Shown piece by piece: positions 7,809 through 17,370 of a stretch of DNA of 64,000 nt (the first letter of the stretch is position 1; each line of letters starts with the position of its first letter). Source of the DNA: Fibrobacterota bacterium (GTDB lineage: Bacteria > Fibrobacterota > Chitinivibrionia > Chitinivibrionales > FEN-1185). Under the pieces are notes generated by a model, which had not been told where the DNA came from, did no database searches, and saw nothing but the letters and a program-made list of their open reading frames with translations. Where the stretch lies: assembly GCA_003165595.1 (NCBI GenBank), contig PLWQ01000009.1:222244-286243 (forward strand). Direction: 5' to 3'. The position numbers were made by a program, and so were the translations under genes.

Positions 7809-8720
7809 CTATTGTGCGCCCTTCAAACGCGTCGCCGAGAGAAAACGGGAAAAGAAATTCTCGCGAGCTGCAACCGGGCTTCCAACAAGCGCTCGTGCGC
7901 ACAGGGCGGTTTGGCATCCGAATGCCGACCGCCGGGTCTCGGGGGAAGACGATGATTGCCGGCGCACGAAACGGCCCACCTCCTTGTCAAACGGAATAAT
8001 TCCGAGCAGGCGGAGCCGCTTACTAAGAAATTTTACTACGAGCGCATCAAGCCTGTCAAATGTTTCCTTGCCTTCCTTATCGGACGTCGCCATGTTCACG
8101 AGAACGCTGATCGGCAGGTTTCTCTTCGCGTAAAGAACTTTCACCATGGCGTAGGCGTCGGCGAGCGACGTGGGTTCCGGCGTCACTACTAGTAATGCCA
8201 GGTCGGCCGCGCCAGCAAATTCCGTTACCACTCTGCCGATGCCAGCCCCGGTGTCGATAAGCAATATGTCGTAGTGCCGTTCGAGGGCGGCCAGCTCACG
8301 CACCAGCAATCCCAATTGCATGGGTTCGAGGTTGGCCATGGCCTCCAGGCCGCTGGACGCAGGCACGATGCTCAGGCCGGACGGCCCTTGGGACACCACA
8401 TCCGCCAGGCTGCACTCCTTGTTGACATAGTGGTAAAGCGTGCGCGCAGGGGATACTCCCAGCAGAATGTGAATGTTTGCCAGGCCCAGGTCGGCGTCGA
8501 GAATGAGAACTTTCTTTCCCATGCGCGACAGGGCGATACCCAGCGAAAGGCAGATATTCGATTTTCCAACGCCGCCCTTGCCGCTGGTTACGGCTATGCT
8601 CCTGCACGTGCCCGAGCCGCCGATTGGCGCGGCGGGATCGCTTGGGCCTTCCTGCGCCAAAGGAGCGCCGGACAGCGGCTGCCGGAAGGATTCTCGGAGT
8701 TTCTGCGCCTGATCGATCAC
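7809..8720 (-). CDS. flhG: FlhG/FleN (MinD/ParA-family ATPase controlling flagellar number)
   Basis: 303 residues. The N terminus has DQAQKLRESF, the conserved FlhF-activating motif of FlhG. Then the deviant Walker A SGKGGVGKS, ILDADLGLANIHILLG (Walker A' region) and ILLIDTGAGIG (Walker B). FlhG counts flagella together with FlhF by stimulating FlhF GTPase at the pole. The C-terminal amphipathic membrane-targeting helix usual for MinD proteins is probably in the last 20 residues (ENFFSRFLSATRLKGA). The GTG start overlaps the flhF stop by four bases, so the two proteins are made together. Confidence 0.9.
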   Translation of the reverse strand: MIDQAQKLRESFRQPLSGAPLAQEGPSDPAAPIGGSGTCRSIAVTSGKGGVGKSNICLSLGIALSRMGKKVLILDADLGLANIHILLGVSPARTLYHYVNKECSLADVVSQGPSGLSIVPASSGLEAMANLEPMQLGLLVRELAALERHYDILLIDTGAGIGRVVTEFAGAADLALLVVTPEPTSLADAYAMVKVLYAKRNLPISVLVNMATSDKEGKETFDRLDALVVKFLSKRLRLLGIIPFDKEVGRFVRRQSSSSPETRRSAFGCQTALCARALVGSPVAARENFFSRFLSATRLKGAQ

Positions 8721-10003
8721 ATCGTGCTCCCCTCAAAGAGACGCTGGGCAAGCCCCTGTGGTTGCGCCAGTTCGATGTCGTCGGGCACGCGCTGGCCGAA
8801 AGTAAAATACGAAAACGGAATCTTTGATTCCACGGCAACGGTTAGAACATTGCCGAGCTTCATGGTCTCGTCCAGTTTGGTGAAAAGCAGCTTGTTGACG
8901 CCCAGAGGCCGGTACCGTTCGATGGCGCTGTTGAGGTCCGAAACCTTTGTGCCTGCGCTGAGCACGAGATGAATATCGTCTGGGTGCATTGCCTCGATGA
9001 GAGCCGATAGATCCTGCATATGCTCTGCGCTTTTCTGGCTCCGGCCTGCGGTATCGACAAGCACCAGATCGCTGGCGGCGCAGGCGGCGAGCGCCTCACA
9101 AGACTCTTCGGGCGAAAACACGATATGGAGCGGCAGTCCCATAATGTCGGTGAAGGTCCTGATCTGTTCTATGGCGGCAATACGGTACGTATCCGCCGTA
9201 ATAACCGATACGGATTTTCTTTTGTTAAGGACATGGTATGCCGCGAGCTTGGCAAGCGTCGTTGTCTTTCCCATGCCCGTAGGCCCGACGAACATGATGA
9301 TGACGGGTTTGCCGGTTTTCATCCTGGCCGCCGCCGGGCACTGGAAGCATGCGGTAAGTTCCGTAACAAAGCCCTTGACCACGTCCGCGCCCTGCAGAGG
9401 TGATTGTCCCTGCATGCGCGCGACTAATGCACGTGCATCGTCGGCAGGGACCTCCGCATCGACCAGCTTGTTGAAGAGAACTGCCCATTCTCCGGAAAAA
9501 CCGCCGCCTGTCGCCCCGCCGCCGGCTCTGGCCATCGACGAAAAAAGTGACTTGAGCTCGCGTATCCCCGCCTTGATTTCTTCGTATCCCTTGCCCATGT
9601 CCCCGCCGGGGGCGACTTCCCGTCTTGCCATTTGACCAGCGCCGTTTTTCCTTCGGTCCTCTGCCGATTCCTTGGCAAGGGCGGCCAGAGCCTCCAGGGC
9701 CGAGGCAGCCTTGGCCGAGTCCCGGGCACCGAGCCCGGCAGCGGAAGACGGCACAGTCGCTCCCGCCTGGGCGGTCTTTGGCCTTTTGTAAACGCCGGTA
9801 TCGGACATATGAAGGGGCGCAAACGCCTGGTGCGCCCCTTTCGCGTCTTCGTCAATTGCCGCGGTCACCTCTATTTCGGACTGTGAAAACAGCTTGCCAG
9901 GAACTCGCGCGGTCTTGAGAATCACCGCATCCTCTCCCAGGTCCTGACGTATCTGCAGCAGCGCTTCTTTCATGCTCTTGGTGGTGTATTTCTTTATTCG
10001 CAT
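8717..10003 (-). CDS. flhF: FlhF, signal-recognition-particle-type GTPase for flagellar placement
   Basis: 428 residues. N-terminal B domain (MRIKKYTTKSMKEALLQIRQDLGEDAVILKTARV), a variable middle, then the NG domain with the P-loop FVGPTGMGKTTTLAKLA, DTYRIAAIEQIRTFTDIM and the G3 motif VDTAGRS, ending TKLDETMKLGNVL. This is the standard FlhF arrangement. FlhF marks the site of flagellum assembly, usually polar. It lies between flhA and flhG, with the flhG start overlapping its stop. Confidence 0.95.
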   Translation of the reverse strand: MRIKKYTTKSMKEALLQIRQDLGEDAVILKTARVPGKLFSQSEIEVTAAIDEDAKGAHQAFAPLHMSDTGVYKRPKTAQAGATVPSSAAGLGARDSAKAASALEALAALAKESAEDRRKNGAGQMARREVAPGGDMGKGYEEIKAGIRELKSLFSSMARAGGGATGGGFSGEWAVLFNKLVDAEVPADDARALVARMQGQSPLQGADVVKGFVTELTACFQCPAAARMKTGKPVIIMFVGPTGMGKTTTLAKLAAYHVLNKRKSVSVITADTYRIAAIEQIRTFTDIMGLPLHIVFSPEESCEALAACAASDLVLVDTAGRSQKSAEHMQDLSALIEAMHPDDIHLVLSAGTKVSDLNSAIERYRPLGVNKLLFTKLDETMKLGNVLTVAVESKIPFSYFTFGQRVPDDIELAQPQGLAQRLFEGSTM

Positions 10004-10033
10004 GTCAACACGAATCCTTTGGTTGAGTGCTAC

Positions 10034-12121
10034 TTACTCGAGCGAAATCATGCCCGACGACCGGATATCCGTCCCGGGGACGATTTCGTTGTACGACAGT
10101 ACGACCAGGTCGCGATACGTGCTTTCGGTAATGCGCCTGAGCTGGCTGCGGATGGTGGGCGAGCAGATTATGATGGGCGTTTCGTTCTTCGTCCGCGCCT
10201 TTTCGAGCTGCTCCCCTATTTTCTCCATGAGTTTTGCCGCTTCCTGGGGTGACACAACCAGCCTGAAGCCCGTTTCGGTTTCCCTGAGACTGCCTTCGAG
10301 TTTCTGTTCGAGCGTCGGGTCGAGCGTGATCACCGGAATGACGCCGGATTCGTCTCTGTAAAGAGCGCAGATCTGTGGCGCCAGGGCGTTGCGCACGTAC
10401 TCGGTGAGGATCTCCGGGTTCTTGTTCTTGGGTGCGACATCGGCGAGCGTTTCCAGCACCAACGACAGGTCGCGTATGGAAATCCGTTCCCTGAGCAGGT
10501 TCTGCAGCACCTTGTGTACCTCGCCCATCGTGAGATGCCCCGGAATAAGCTCTTCCACAACCGCTGCGTTATGCTCTTTGATATTGTCGACGAGGTTCTT
10601 GACGTCCTGGCGTGTGAGCAGGTCGTGCGCGTGACGTTTGATGATTTCCGTGATGTGGGTCGCCAGGACCGCCGGCAGTTCCACAACGGTATACCCGGCA
10701 AGTTCCGCACTTTCTTTCTGGCTCTCGGTAATCCACAGCGCGGGCAGGCCGAACGCAGGCTCCACGGTTTCGATGCCGCGTATTTTTTTTGCCACCGTAC
10801 CCGGATCCATAGCCAGGTACGCCCCGCTCATAAGTTCGCCTTTGCCAACGACCGTGGTGCGTATCTTGATCCGGTACTCGTTGGGCTTGAGCTGGATATT
10901 GTCACGAATGCGGATGGGCGGGATAATGATTCCCAACTCGGTAGCAAGCTGGCGGCGAATCATGGTGATTCGGTCGAGCAAGTCACCGCCCTGGCTCACG
11001 TCCACAAGCGGGATCAGGCCGTAACCTATTTCGAGCTCCATGGCGTCGACATGCAGGTAATCTTCCACCTTTTCTTCACCCTTGGTGACCGGCTTTGCCT
11101 CGACAGCCTTGCGTTTTTCTCTTTTGTTGCGCGTGAACAGGTTGTATGCGATGGCTGCGGCGCCCAGAGACAGCATGATGAATGGAAGCTTCCTGAATCC
11201 GGGGATAAAGGCAAAGAACAGCATGACGCCTGCGGCAACGCTCATGATGCGCGGGTTGGAAAAAAGCTGCGACGTTATTTCGGAACCCAGGTTGTCCTTT
11301 GACGCCGCCCGGCTCACAAGGATGCCCGAGCCGGTGGAAATCATAAGCGCGGGGATCTGAGTGACAAGGCCGTCGCCGATGGTGAGCCGAGTAAAGGTGA
11401 TCAGGCTGTCCTGAAACGTAAGCCCCTGCTGCGCCACGCCGATAACGAATCCGCCGATGATGTTGATAAGTACGATGATGATACCTGCCACCGCGTCGCC
11501 GCGCACGAACTTGGAGGCTCCGTCCATCGCCCCGTAGAAATCGGCCTCCTGCGCTATTTTCGCCCGGCGCGCTCTTGCCTGATCTTCATTGATAAGGCCC
11601 GAATTCAGGTCCGCGTCGATTGCCATTTGTTTGCCGGGCATGGCATCCAAGGTGAAACGCGCCGCAACTTCGGCGATTCGACCTGATCCCTTGGTGATAA
11701 CGATAAATTGGATGAGCACGATGATGAGAAAAATGATAAAGCCGACAATGGGGTTGCCGCCCGTCACAAAAGTCCCGAAAACTTCAACTACTTTCCCTGC
11801 GTATCCCTGTCCCAATATGAGCCGCGTGGTTGCGACGTTGAGAGCTAGCCTGAAAAGAGTTACCGTGAGCAGAAGCGATGGAAACACAGAAAACTCGAGG
11901 GCTTCCCTGTTGTACATGGTAACGAGCAGTACGACAAGGCCTATGCAAAGTGACAGGGACAACAGCATGTCGAGCAGGAAAACCGGCAACGGAATGATGA
12001 GAACGAAAATTATGCTCACAACCCCGAGTGCCACCACCAGGTCGCGCTGCTTGGCCAGATTCCTCAGGAACGGGGCCTTGAGGGTGGCGGCAAAAGGATT
12101 TGCTGCGTTGGCAACGTTCAT
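10034..12121 (-). CDS. flhA: FlhA, flagellar type III export gate protein
   Basis: 695 residues: eight predicted membrane segments in the first 330, with the FHIPEP signature region around RFTLDAMPGKQMAIDADLNSGLI (about 145-167), and a soluble C-terminal domain that docks export substrates and chaperones. The length is usual for FlhA. The ribosome binding site (GAGGAA) is inside the final codons of the upstream 1025-residue lipoprotein gene, which ends only four bases before flhA, so these two genes are tightly linked. Confidence 0.97.
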   Translation of the reverse strand: MNVANAANPFAATLKAPFLRNLAKQRDLVVALGVVSIIFVLIIPLPVFLLDMLLSLSLCIGLVVLLVTMYNREALEFSVFPSLLLTVTLFRLALNVATTRLILGQGYAGKVVEVFGTFVTGGNPIVGFIIFLIIVLIQFIVITKGSGRIAEVAARFTLDAMPGKQMAIDADLNSGLINEDQARARRAKIAQEADFYGAMDGASKFVRGDAVAGIIIVLINIIGGFVIGVAQQGLTFQDSLITFTRLTIGDGLVTQIPALMISTGSGILVSRAASKDNLGSEITSQLFSNPRIMSVAAGVMLFFAFIPGFRKLPFIMLSLGAAAIAYNLFTRNKREKRKAVEAKPVTKGEEKVEDYLHVDAMELEIGYGLIPLVDVSQGGDLLDRITMIRRQLATELGIIIPPIRIRDNIQLKPNEYRIKIRTTVVGKGELMSGAYLAMDPGTVAKKIRGIETVEPAFGLPALWITESQKESAELAGYTVVELPAVLATHITEIIKRHAHDLLTRQDVKNLVDNIKEHNAAVVEELIPGHLTMGEVHKVLQNLLRERISIRDLSLVLETLADVAPKNKNPEILTEYVRNALAPQICALYRDESGVIPVITLDPTLEQKLEGSLRETETGFRLVVSPQEAAKLMEKIGEQLEKARTKNETPIIICSPTIRSQLRRITESTYRDLVVLSYNEIVPGTDIRSSGMISLE

Positions 12122-12125
12122 CGCA

Positions 12126-15100
12126 CTATTTCCTCACGTTCAAAACGATCTTCTGGACCAGGGTCTTTTGTTTCAGGTCTGCCACCCGAACGATAATGGT
12201 CTCGGTGTAAGCCTCATCCAGACACACATAGTTGACTCTGTTTCCTTTTGTATCAATCGGGACGGGCGCGTTGGCGACCGTTGCCAACCACGAAATTGAC
12301 GCAACCGAGTCTCCGGCCGTCTTGTCGGGATCATGTGCAAATACGGTAATTTTTACCGTGTCGTTTGCATTCACCGAATCATTGACAATGCAGACCGAAT
12401 CCGGACCCTTTGCCATGGTATCAAGGAGGCGAAGGGTATCCTTGATCAGGATGCTGTCGACGACCGGATACCGGTTCGTTACCTTAACCGCAATGGTCCT
12501 TTTAGCGCTGTCGAGCAACATATCCTTTGCAACGAACACCAGGCTGTCGGTATACAGCGAGTCTTTGCAGATATACTGGAACAGGGTATCGGCCAGTTTG
12601 GTGAGCTGGGCTCCGAATTTCGCCGAGGACTGCACCTTAATGGTGTCGCTTTTGTTAACGTCTGACGTGAAGATGCGAAACAGCAGCGTGTCGCGTACCG
12701 ATATCGCGCTGTCGGTATATGCCAGGGTTCCCTTGACCGACACCTTTGCCGCGTCGGTTATCCATGCGCTGTCGAATGACGGCGGCGTATGGATGATCCG
12801 TTTCACGTTTTTGACGTGCAGCACGATTCCGCGCTGGACCGTCTTTTGTTTCTTGTCGAAAACTTTCACTCTTAGCGTGTCGTTGTATGCGAGCGAATCG
12901 GCGCACGCGTAGGACACCACGAGGCCCTTGGCGTCTTTATTGACAACAGGCAACTTTGCGTAGGACCACGCGATTGCAATGGTGTCCCCGACATCGGGGT
13001 CATGCGCGTAAACGCGAATAACGACGGTATCTTTTGACAAGGCCGTATCGGCGACGTCATAGAGCGTATCGACCGTCTTGAACACCGCCCCGGTGCCCCC
13101 GGAGGTGTCCCTCACCGTAATGCTGTCGATAACGGGATACCTGTTCACCACGCTTACGACAATCATTTTCCTGGCGCTGTCTCCCCCCAGATCCCTTGCA
13201 GTGAGTACGATTGTATCCTTGTAGAGCGAATCTTTGCACACATATCGAACGGTGTCTGCCGAAACCGACAGTTGTGTTTGCCGGGAGGCGCGCGCGGACC
13301 ATTTTACCGTGTCGCCTGAATCAGGATCGGATGCGAAAACACGAAGCATGAGGGTGTCACGACCGGAGACACTGTCGGTGTAGGCCGACGAGCCGCTTTT
13401 GAGAACGGTCATCGCGTCGATCCGCACGCTATCTATGACCGGCGGATGGCTTCGTTTCTGCATCTTGACGTGAAGGACCACCGCCTTTGTAGCTGCCTTC
13501 TGTTTCTTGTCGCGCACGGTGACTCTCACGGTATCGTCGCGCGGCACGCTGTCGGCGCATGGGAATGCGGCAAGAAAGCCTTTAACGTCCCTGATCAGCA
13601 TTTTCTTGCCTCCCGAAACCGTCCACTGCACGCTGAGCGTGTCGCCGAGGTCGGGATCGTGCGCATAGAGCTGGAGCGGGACCGTATCGTTGACAAACAA
13701 TGTATCTTTTCGCACGAAGAGCGTGTCGGCCGCCCTCACAACCGACTTACCCAGCAAGCCGGTATCGCCCACTGCGACGCTGTCGATAATCGGGTACCGG
13801 TTTGTTGCGACAAGAACCAGGGTCTTTTTCGCGCTGTCTCCGACCTCATCCTTTGCGGTAAAAACGATTGTGTCCGACAAGAGGGAATCCTTGGCGTAAT
13901 ATTCGATTGACGAATCGGGCAGGCTCTTAAACTGAGGGGACCGTGAAACCTTATACGACCACGTGATCGCATCCGTATCGGGATCGGAAAAGTAGGGCTT
14001 GATTCTCACTGAATCACGAACGCTTATGGAGTCCACAAACAGCGCCGCTGATCCCTTGAGCAGCATTGCAGTGTCGACGCGAACGCTGTCGATGCGGGGC
14101 GGGTGGTCCACGCGGCCCTGGATTATCTGAATGACATGCCGCGCACTGTCGCCGCGCGTGTCCCTGGCCACAACGACAACCGTATCCACGATGCGGATGC
14201 TGTCGCGAGGCAGCACGGTCTTTACGGAAAGGTCACCGCTCCAGAGCATTACGGTGCCGGTTCCAACGGGATGGATGATGTCCCGCTTCGCGTTGGTATG
14301 CGCCCAGGAAATACTCACGGTATCACCCATATCCAGGTCCGATGCATATACCCGGAACGTGACCGTGTCGAGAATCGGCGCAAAGTACTTGTAGATGGAC
14401 GTGTCGGTTCCAGAGTACATAACGGCGTTGATCATCAGACTGTCAATAGAAGGCGGCCGGTTTTGAACAATCTTGGATAGGAGCACAACCTTTTCGGCGC
14501 TTCCCCCTTTTCCATCGTATACCGTGGCGGTGATCGTGTCGAAGAACTGGAATCGCGGCAAATCGTAAAGGATCTGGGGCAGGGGCGCCAGCGATGCGTT
14601 GAGACGCGTTGAATACCAATCGTACAGGAGTGTGTCCCTGTTGATGTCGTGCGCGCCAATGCGCAGGCTCAGGTGCGTGGTAGTGTCGGCCGCGGAAATC
14701 GGAAATCGGATTGTGTCGTCTATTCTGTCTACCATGGCGCCCACCTTGACGCTGTCGACGACGGGCGGAACGTTGGTAACATATACCGTAACCCGGTTGC
14801 TTCGCTTTGTCTCCCCGCCAAGGCTCACGTACACCGAATCGTAGAAGAGTTTCCTAACCGTATCTTTGCACGAGGGAATCGAAGTCCAGAACAATTCCAC
14901 TTGCACTTTCTTGATCTTCATGGACGGAGAAATGTCGGGGTGCCGGTAATGCCCGGCTCCCAGGTGCCATCCGATGGAGTCGAATGCCGTGGAATCGGGC
15001 AGTGTTATGTACGCAATGATGGGTTCTCCGGAAAACGTGGCTTGCGTCTTGGTGCCGTCTTCCAGCGTCAATTGGATGGGATAGTTTCCCGCCCCGACCT

Positions 15101-15203
15101 GAGTCGGCTGCGGGGCGCACATGCAAAAAAGCAACGCTGCGCACCAGGATATCACAAGCGCGCAACGGTGAACCCGTGCCGACCGACCGAATCGGTTTCT
15201 CAT
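12126..15203 (-). CDS. Large Ig-like repeat lipoprotein embedded in the flagellar export operon
   Basis: 1025 residues. The N terminus is basic, then hydrophobic, then L-F-C-M-C-A-P, giving a lipobox with a lipidated cysteine near residue 27. The rest is a chain of about nine beta-sandwich (Ig/cadherin-like) domains. From about residue 365 a two-domain unit repeats three times: type A starts HPPxIDSVR and contains DPDxGDTVxWS and KDSLxxDTIVxTAxD; type B starts NRYPxIDS and contains YAHDPDxGDT and VRDKKQK. It overlaps flhB by four bases (ATGA) and is followed after four bases by flhA. I know no flagellar protein of this kind; its position suggests co-expression with the export gate, perhaps as a periplasmic or surface structure around the motor. 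Function unknown. Confidence 0.85.
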   Translation of the reverse strand: MRNRFGRSARVHRCALVISWCAALLFCMCAPQPTQVGAGNYPIQLTLEDGTKTQATFSGEPIIAYITLPDSTAFDSIGWHLGAGHYRHPDISPSMKIKKVQVELFWTSIPSCKDTVRKLFYDSVYVSLGGETKRSNRVTVYVTNVPPVVDSVKVGAMVDRIDDTIRFPISAADTTTHLSLRIGAHDINRDTLLYDWYSTRLNASLAPLPQILYDLPRFQFFDTITATVYDGKGGSAEKVVLLSKIVQNRPPSIDSLMINAVMYSGTDTSIYKYFAPILDTVTFRVYASDLDMGDTVSISWAHTNAKRDIIHPVGTGTVMLWSGDLSVKTVLPRDSIRIVDTVVVVARDTRGDSARHVIQIIQGRVDHPPRIDSVRVDTAMLLKGSAALFVDSISVRDSVRIKPYFSDPDTDAITWSYKVSRSPQFKSLPDSSIEYYAKDSLLSDTIVFTAKDEVGDSAKKTLVLVATNRYPIIDSVAVGDTGLLGKSVVRAADTLFVRKDTLFVNDTVPLQLYAHDPDLGDTLSVQWTVSGGKKMLIRDVKGFLAAFPCADSVPRDDTVRVTVRDKKQKAATKAVVLHVKMQKRSHPPVIDSVRIDAMTVLKSGSSAYTDSVSGRDTLMLRVFASDPDSGDTVKWSARASRQTQLSVSADTVRYVCKDSLYKDTIVLTARDLGGDSARKMIVVSVVNRYPVIDSITVRDTSGGTGAVFKTVDTLYDVADTALSKDTVVIRVYAHDPDVGDTIAIAWSYAKLPVVNKDAKGLVVSYACADSLAYNDTLRVKVFDKKQKTVQRGIVLHVKNVKRIIHTPPSFDSAWITDAAKVSVKGTLAYTDSAISVRDTLLFRIFTSDVNKSDTIKVQSSAKFGAQLTKLADTLFQYICKDSLYTDSLVFVAKDMLLDSAKRTIAVKVTNRYPVVDSILIKDTLRLLDTMAKGPDSVCIVNDSVNANDTVKITVFAHDPDKTAGDSVASISWLATVANAPVPIDTKGNRVNYVCLDEAYTETIIVRVADLKQKTLVQKIVLNVRK

Positions 15204-16270
15204 GCTGCAACCCTCTTTCTGAGCCGGTACACGTATGCGAGAATCTCCGCGACCGCGCTAAAGAACTGAAGCGGAATGTCGTCCCCTACGTTTACCTTGT
15301 CGAACATTGCGCGCGCCAGAGGCTTGTCTTCCACGATCGGAATTCCCGCCTCCAGTGCTTTCTTCTTGATTTGTTCGGCAACAAGTCTCTTTCCTTTCGC
15401 GACTACTCTCGGTGTGTCCATTACCGTAGGCTCGTAACGGATGGCGATGGCCAGGTGCGTGGGGTTGGTGACCACGACGGTTGCCTTCGGCACCTCCTGC
15501 ATCATCCGGCGACGTGCCATTTCTCTTTGCAGCGACCGCACCCTTGCCTTGATTTGCGGGTCTCCTTCCGACTGTCTGTGCTCCTCCTTGATTTCCTGTT
15601 TTGTCATCTTGAGACCTCGCTCGGTTTCGTACCGCTGGTAGAAGAAGTCGAATAACGCCATGGCGAGGAGAATGAGCGCGATGCGAAGGATAATCGTAAA
15701 CGACAGCGACAGCATGAAAACGAGAATAGCTCCCACGGACGTATCGCCGAGCCCCACGAACTTGTCAAATGCACCTTGCACGGTCACGAAGGCAACGAAA
15801 CCAATAATGGTGAGCTTGAAAATATTCTTAAGCAGTTCCACAAATGATCGAAGGGAAAAGAGGCGTTTTGCACCGGACAGTGGATTGATCTTTTCGAGCT
15901 TCGGAGCCAGCGGCTGGAGCGTAAACAGTATGCCGACCTGGATAATGTTCGAGAATACGCCAACGACGAGAATGCCCAGGCAGACGGGCCAGCAGATGAT
16001 GCACAATGTCAAAATTGCTTTCACGATGAGCCCGGCGGCAAACGAATAGTCGGACTGGGGATGCGAAATTAGAGCAAACATCTCCTGAAAATGCGCTACC
16101 ATGCGGTGAAACATCCAGGGGCCAAAAAACTTGAGCAGCAGAAGGCTTCCAATGAGCACAAGCGCAGACGTCAAATCCGTGCTCTTGGGCACATTGCCTT
16201 TGTCGCGCGCCTCCTGCCGCCGTTTCTCGGTTGGGGCCTCGGTTTTATCTTCGTAAGACTGGTCCGGCAC
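15200..16270 (-). CDS. flhB: FlhB, flagellar export switch protein
   Basis: 356 residues. N-terminal DKTEAPTEKRRQEARDKGNVPKS, four membrane segments, then the cytoplasmic domain with the autocleavage motif NPTH (in VVTNPTHLAIAIRY) and the conserved KGKRLVAEQIKKKALEAGIPIVEDKPLARAMF. FlhB cleaves itself at N-P and switches export from rod/hook to filament substrates, together with FliK. GTG start with GGAGAAG upstream. The end overlaps the start of the Ig-repeat lipoprotein gene. Confidence 0.97.
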   Translation of the reverse strand: MPDQSYEDKTEAPTEKRRQEARDKGNVPKSTDLTSALVLIGSLLLLKFFGPWMFHRMVAHFQEMFALISHPQSDYSFAAGLIVKAILTLCIICWPVCLGILVVGVFSNIIQVGILFTLQPLAPKLEKINPLSGAKRLFSLRSFVELLKNIFKLTIIGFVAFVTVQGAFDKFVGLGDTSVGAILVFMLSLSFTIILRIALILLAMALFDFFYQRYETERGLKMTKQEIKEEHRQSEGDPQIKARVRSLQREMARRRMMQEVPKATVVVTNPTHLAIAIRYEPTVMDTPRVVAKGKRLVAEQIKKKALEAGIPIVEDKPLARAMFDKVNVGDDIPLQFFSAVAEILAYVYRLRKRVAA

Positions 16271-16295
16271 TGCTTGGCTTCTCCTTTACACAGCG

Positions 16296-17081
16296 TTAGG
16301 CCATCAGGTATAACAGGCGCCAGATGTCCTGCATCAAATTATCGACGACACCTTTGAACAGGGTCACCAAATTCGGCAGCACAAGCATTGCCGTGCCGAA
16401 TGCGACGGCTATGTTGAGCGGTATGCCGACAAAGAATACGTTAATTTGCGGAACAGTACGGGCTACCACGGAAAGTGCCACTTGCGTAATCATGAGGGTA
16501 ACGAAAATGGGCGCGCTCAGCTTGAATGCCACGGTAAACAGCGCCCCGGTTTGCGCGGTAAGAAACGCTGCAAGCTTGCCTCCCGGAATCGCCACGCCAT
16601 ACAGCGGAATGATCTCGAACGACTTTTCGATGGCCAGGAGAAAGAAGTAGTGCCCGTTGAGCATGAGAAACACAATCGTGAAGATGAGAACATTAAGCTG
16701 ACCGAAAATCGTGACTGATGCTTCGGTAAAAGGGTCCACGAGTTCGACGAATGAAAAGCCGGTGATCGCGTCAATAAGGTATCCGGCGAACTGAACGCCG
16801 GTAAAAAGCAGCGTGGCGGTAAACCCGATAATGAGACCGACGAAGATTTCGGTGAGAACCCGGAACACAAACATTCCGGTTGTCGCCGGCGGCACAATGG
16901 TGGCGTGCTGCTGAACAAGAGGGAACAGAATGAAGCACACCGCCAGTGATAATCCCACTCTTAACTGTATGGGAATGCTCGTTGAGCCGAATATGGGAAG
17001 AAGCGCCATTATCGAGGCAATCCGCACAAACGCGAGCAGGAACATCTGCACCTGGTTAGTTGTGTACGCCAATGGGTCCAT
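16296..17081 (-). CDS. fliR: FliR, flagellar export gate protein
   Basis: 261 residues, very hydrophobic, with six membrane segments. Typical FliR stretches are visible: LAFVRIASIMALLPIFGS near the N terminus, PVRVGLSLAVCF-like IQLRVGLSLAVCFILFP, and GEFVGLIIGF-like LTEIFVGLIIGFTATLLFTGVQFAGYLID. FliR forms the export gate with FliP and FliQ. It starts five bases after fliQ and is followed by flhB. Confidence 0.95.
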   Translation of the reverse strand: MDPLAYTTNQVQMFLLAFVRIASIMALLPIFGSTSIPIQLRVGLSLAVCFILFPLVQQHATIVPPATTGMFVFRVLTEIFVGLIIGFTATLLFTGVQFAGYLIDAITGFSFVELVDPFTEASVTIFGQLNVLIFTIVFLMLNGHYFFLLAIEKSFEIIPLYGVAIPGGKLAAFLTAQTGALFTVAFKLSAPIFVTLMITQVALSVVARTVPQINVFFVGIPLNIAVAFGTAMLVLPNLVTLFKGVVDNLMQDIWRLLYLMA

Positions 17082-17086
17082 GTGCT

Positions 17087-17356
17087 CTACCGGAACAGCG
17101 TTGGAATCTGGTTAAAAAGGGAAATCGTGTAGTCAACCATGGTGATTGTCATCCACGGCAGCAGAAACACGAACGTCGCGAATACCGCCAGGATCTTCGG
17201 AATAAACGTGAGCGTCATTTCGTGGATCTGCGTTACGGCCTGAAGTACGCCGATGAGCAGCCCAACCACAAGCCCCACCAGGAGCAATGGGCCCGAAATC
17301 AGAAGCGTCACCCAGAGTGCCTGCCTGCCGATGTCAACCGCCATCGAAGTTTCCAT
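17087..17356 (-). CDS. fliQ: FliQ, flagellar export gate protein
   Basis: 89 residues from the ATG at 17356, the usual FliQ length, with two membrane segments (ALWVTLLISGPLLLVGLVVGLLIGVLQAVTQI and PKILAVFATFVFLLPWMTITMVDY). A longer reading to 17413 would overlap fliP and adds a non-conserved stretch. GGCGGG precedes the ATG. Order fliP-fliQ-fliR is the standard one. Confidence 0.93.
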   Translation of the reverse strand: METSMAVDIGRQALWVTLLISGPLLLVGLVVGLLIGVLQAVTQIHEMTLTFIPKILAVFATFVFLLPWMTITMVDYTISLFNQIPTLFR

Positions 17357-17370
17357 AGACCCGCCTTTCC

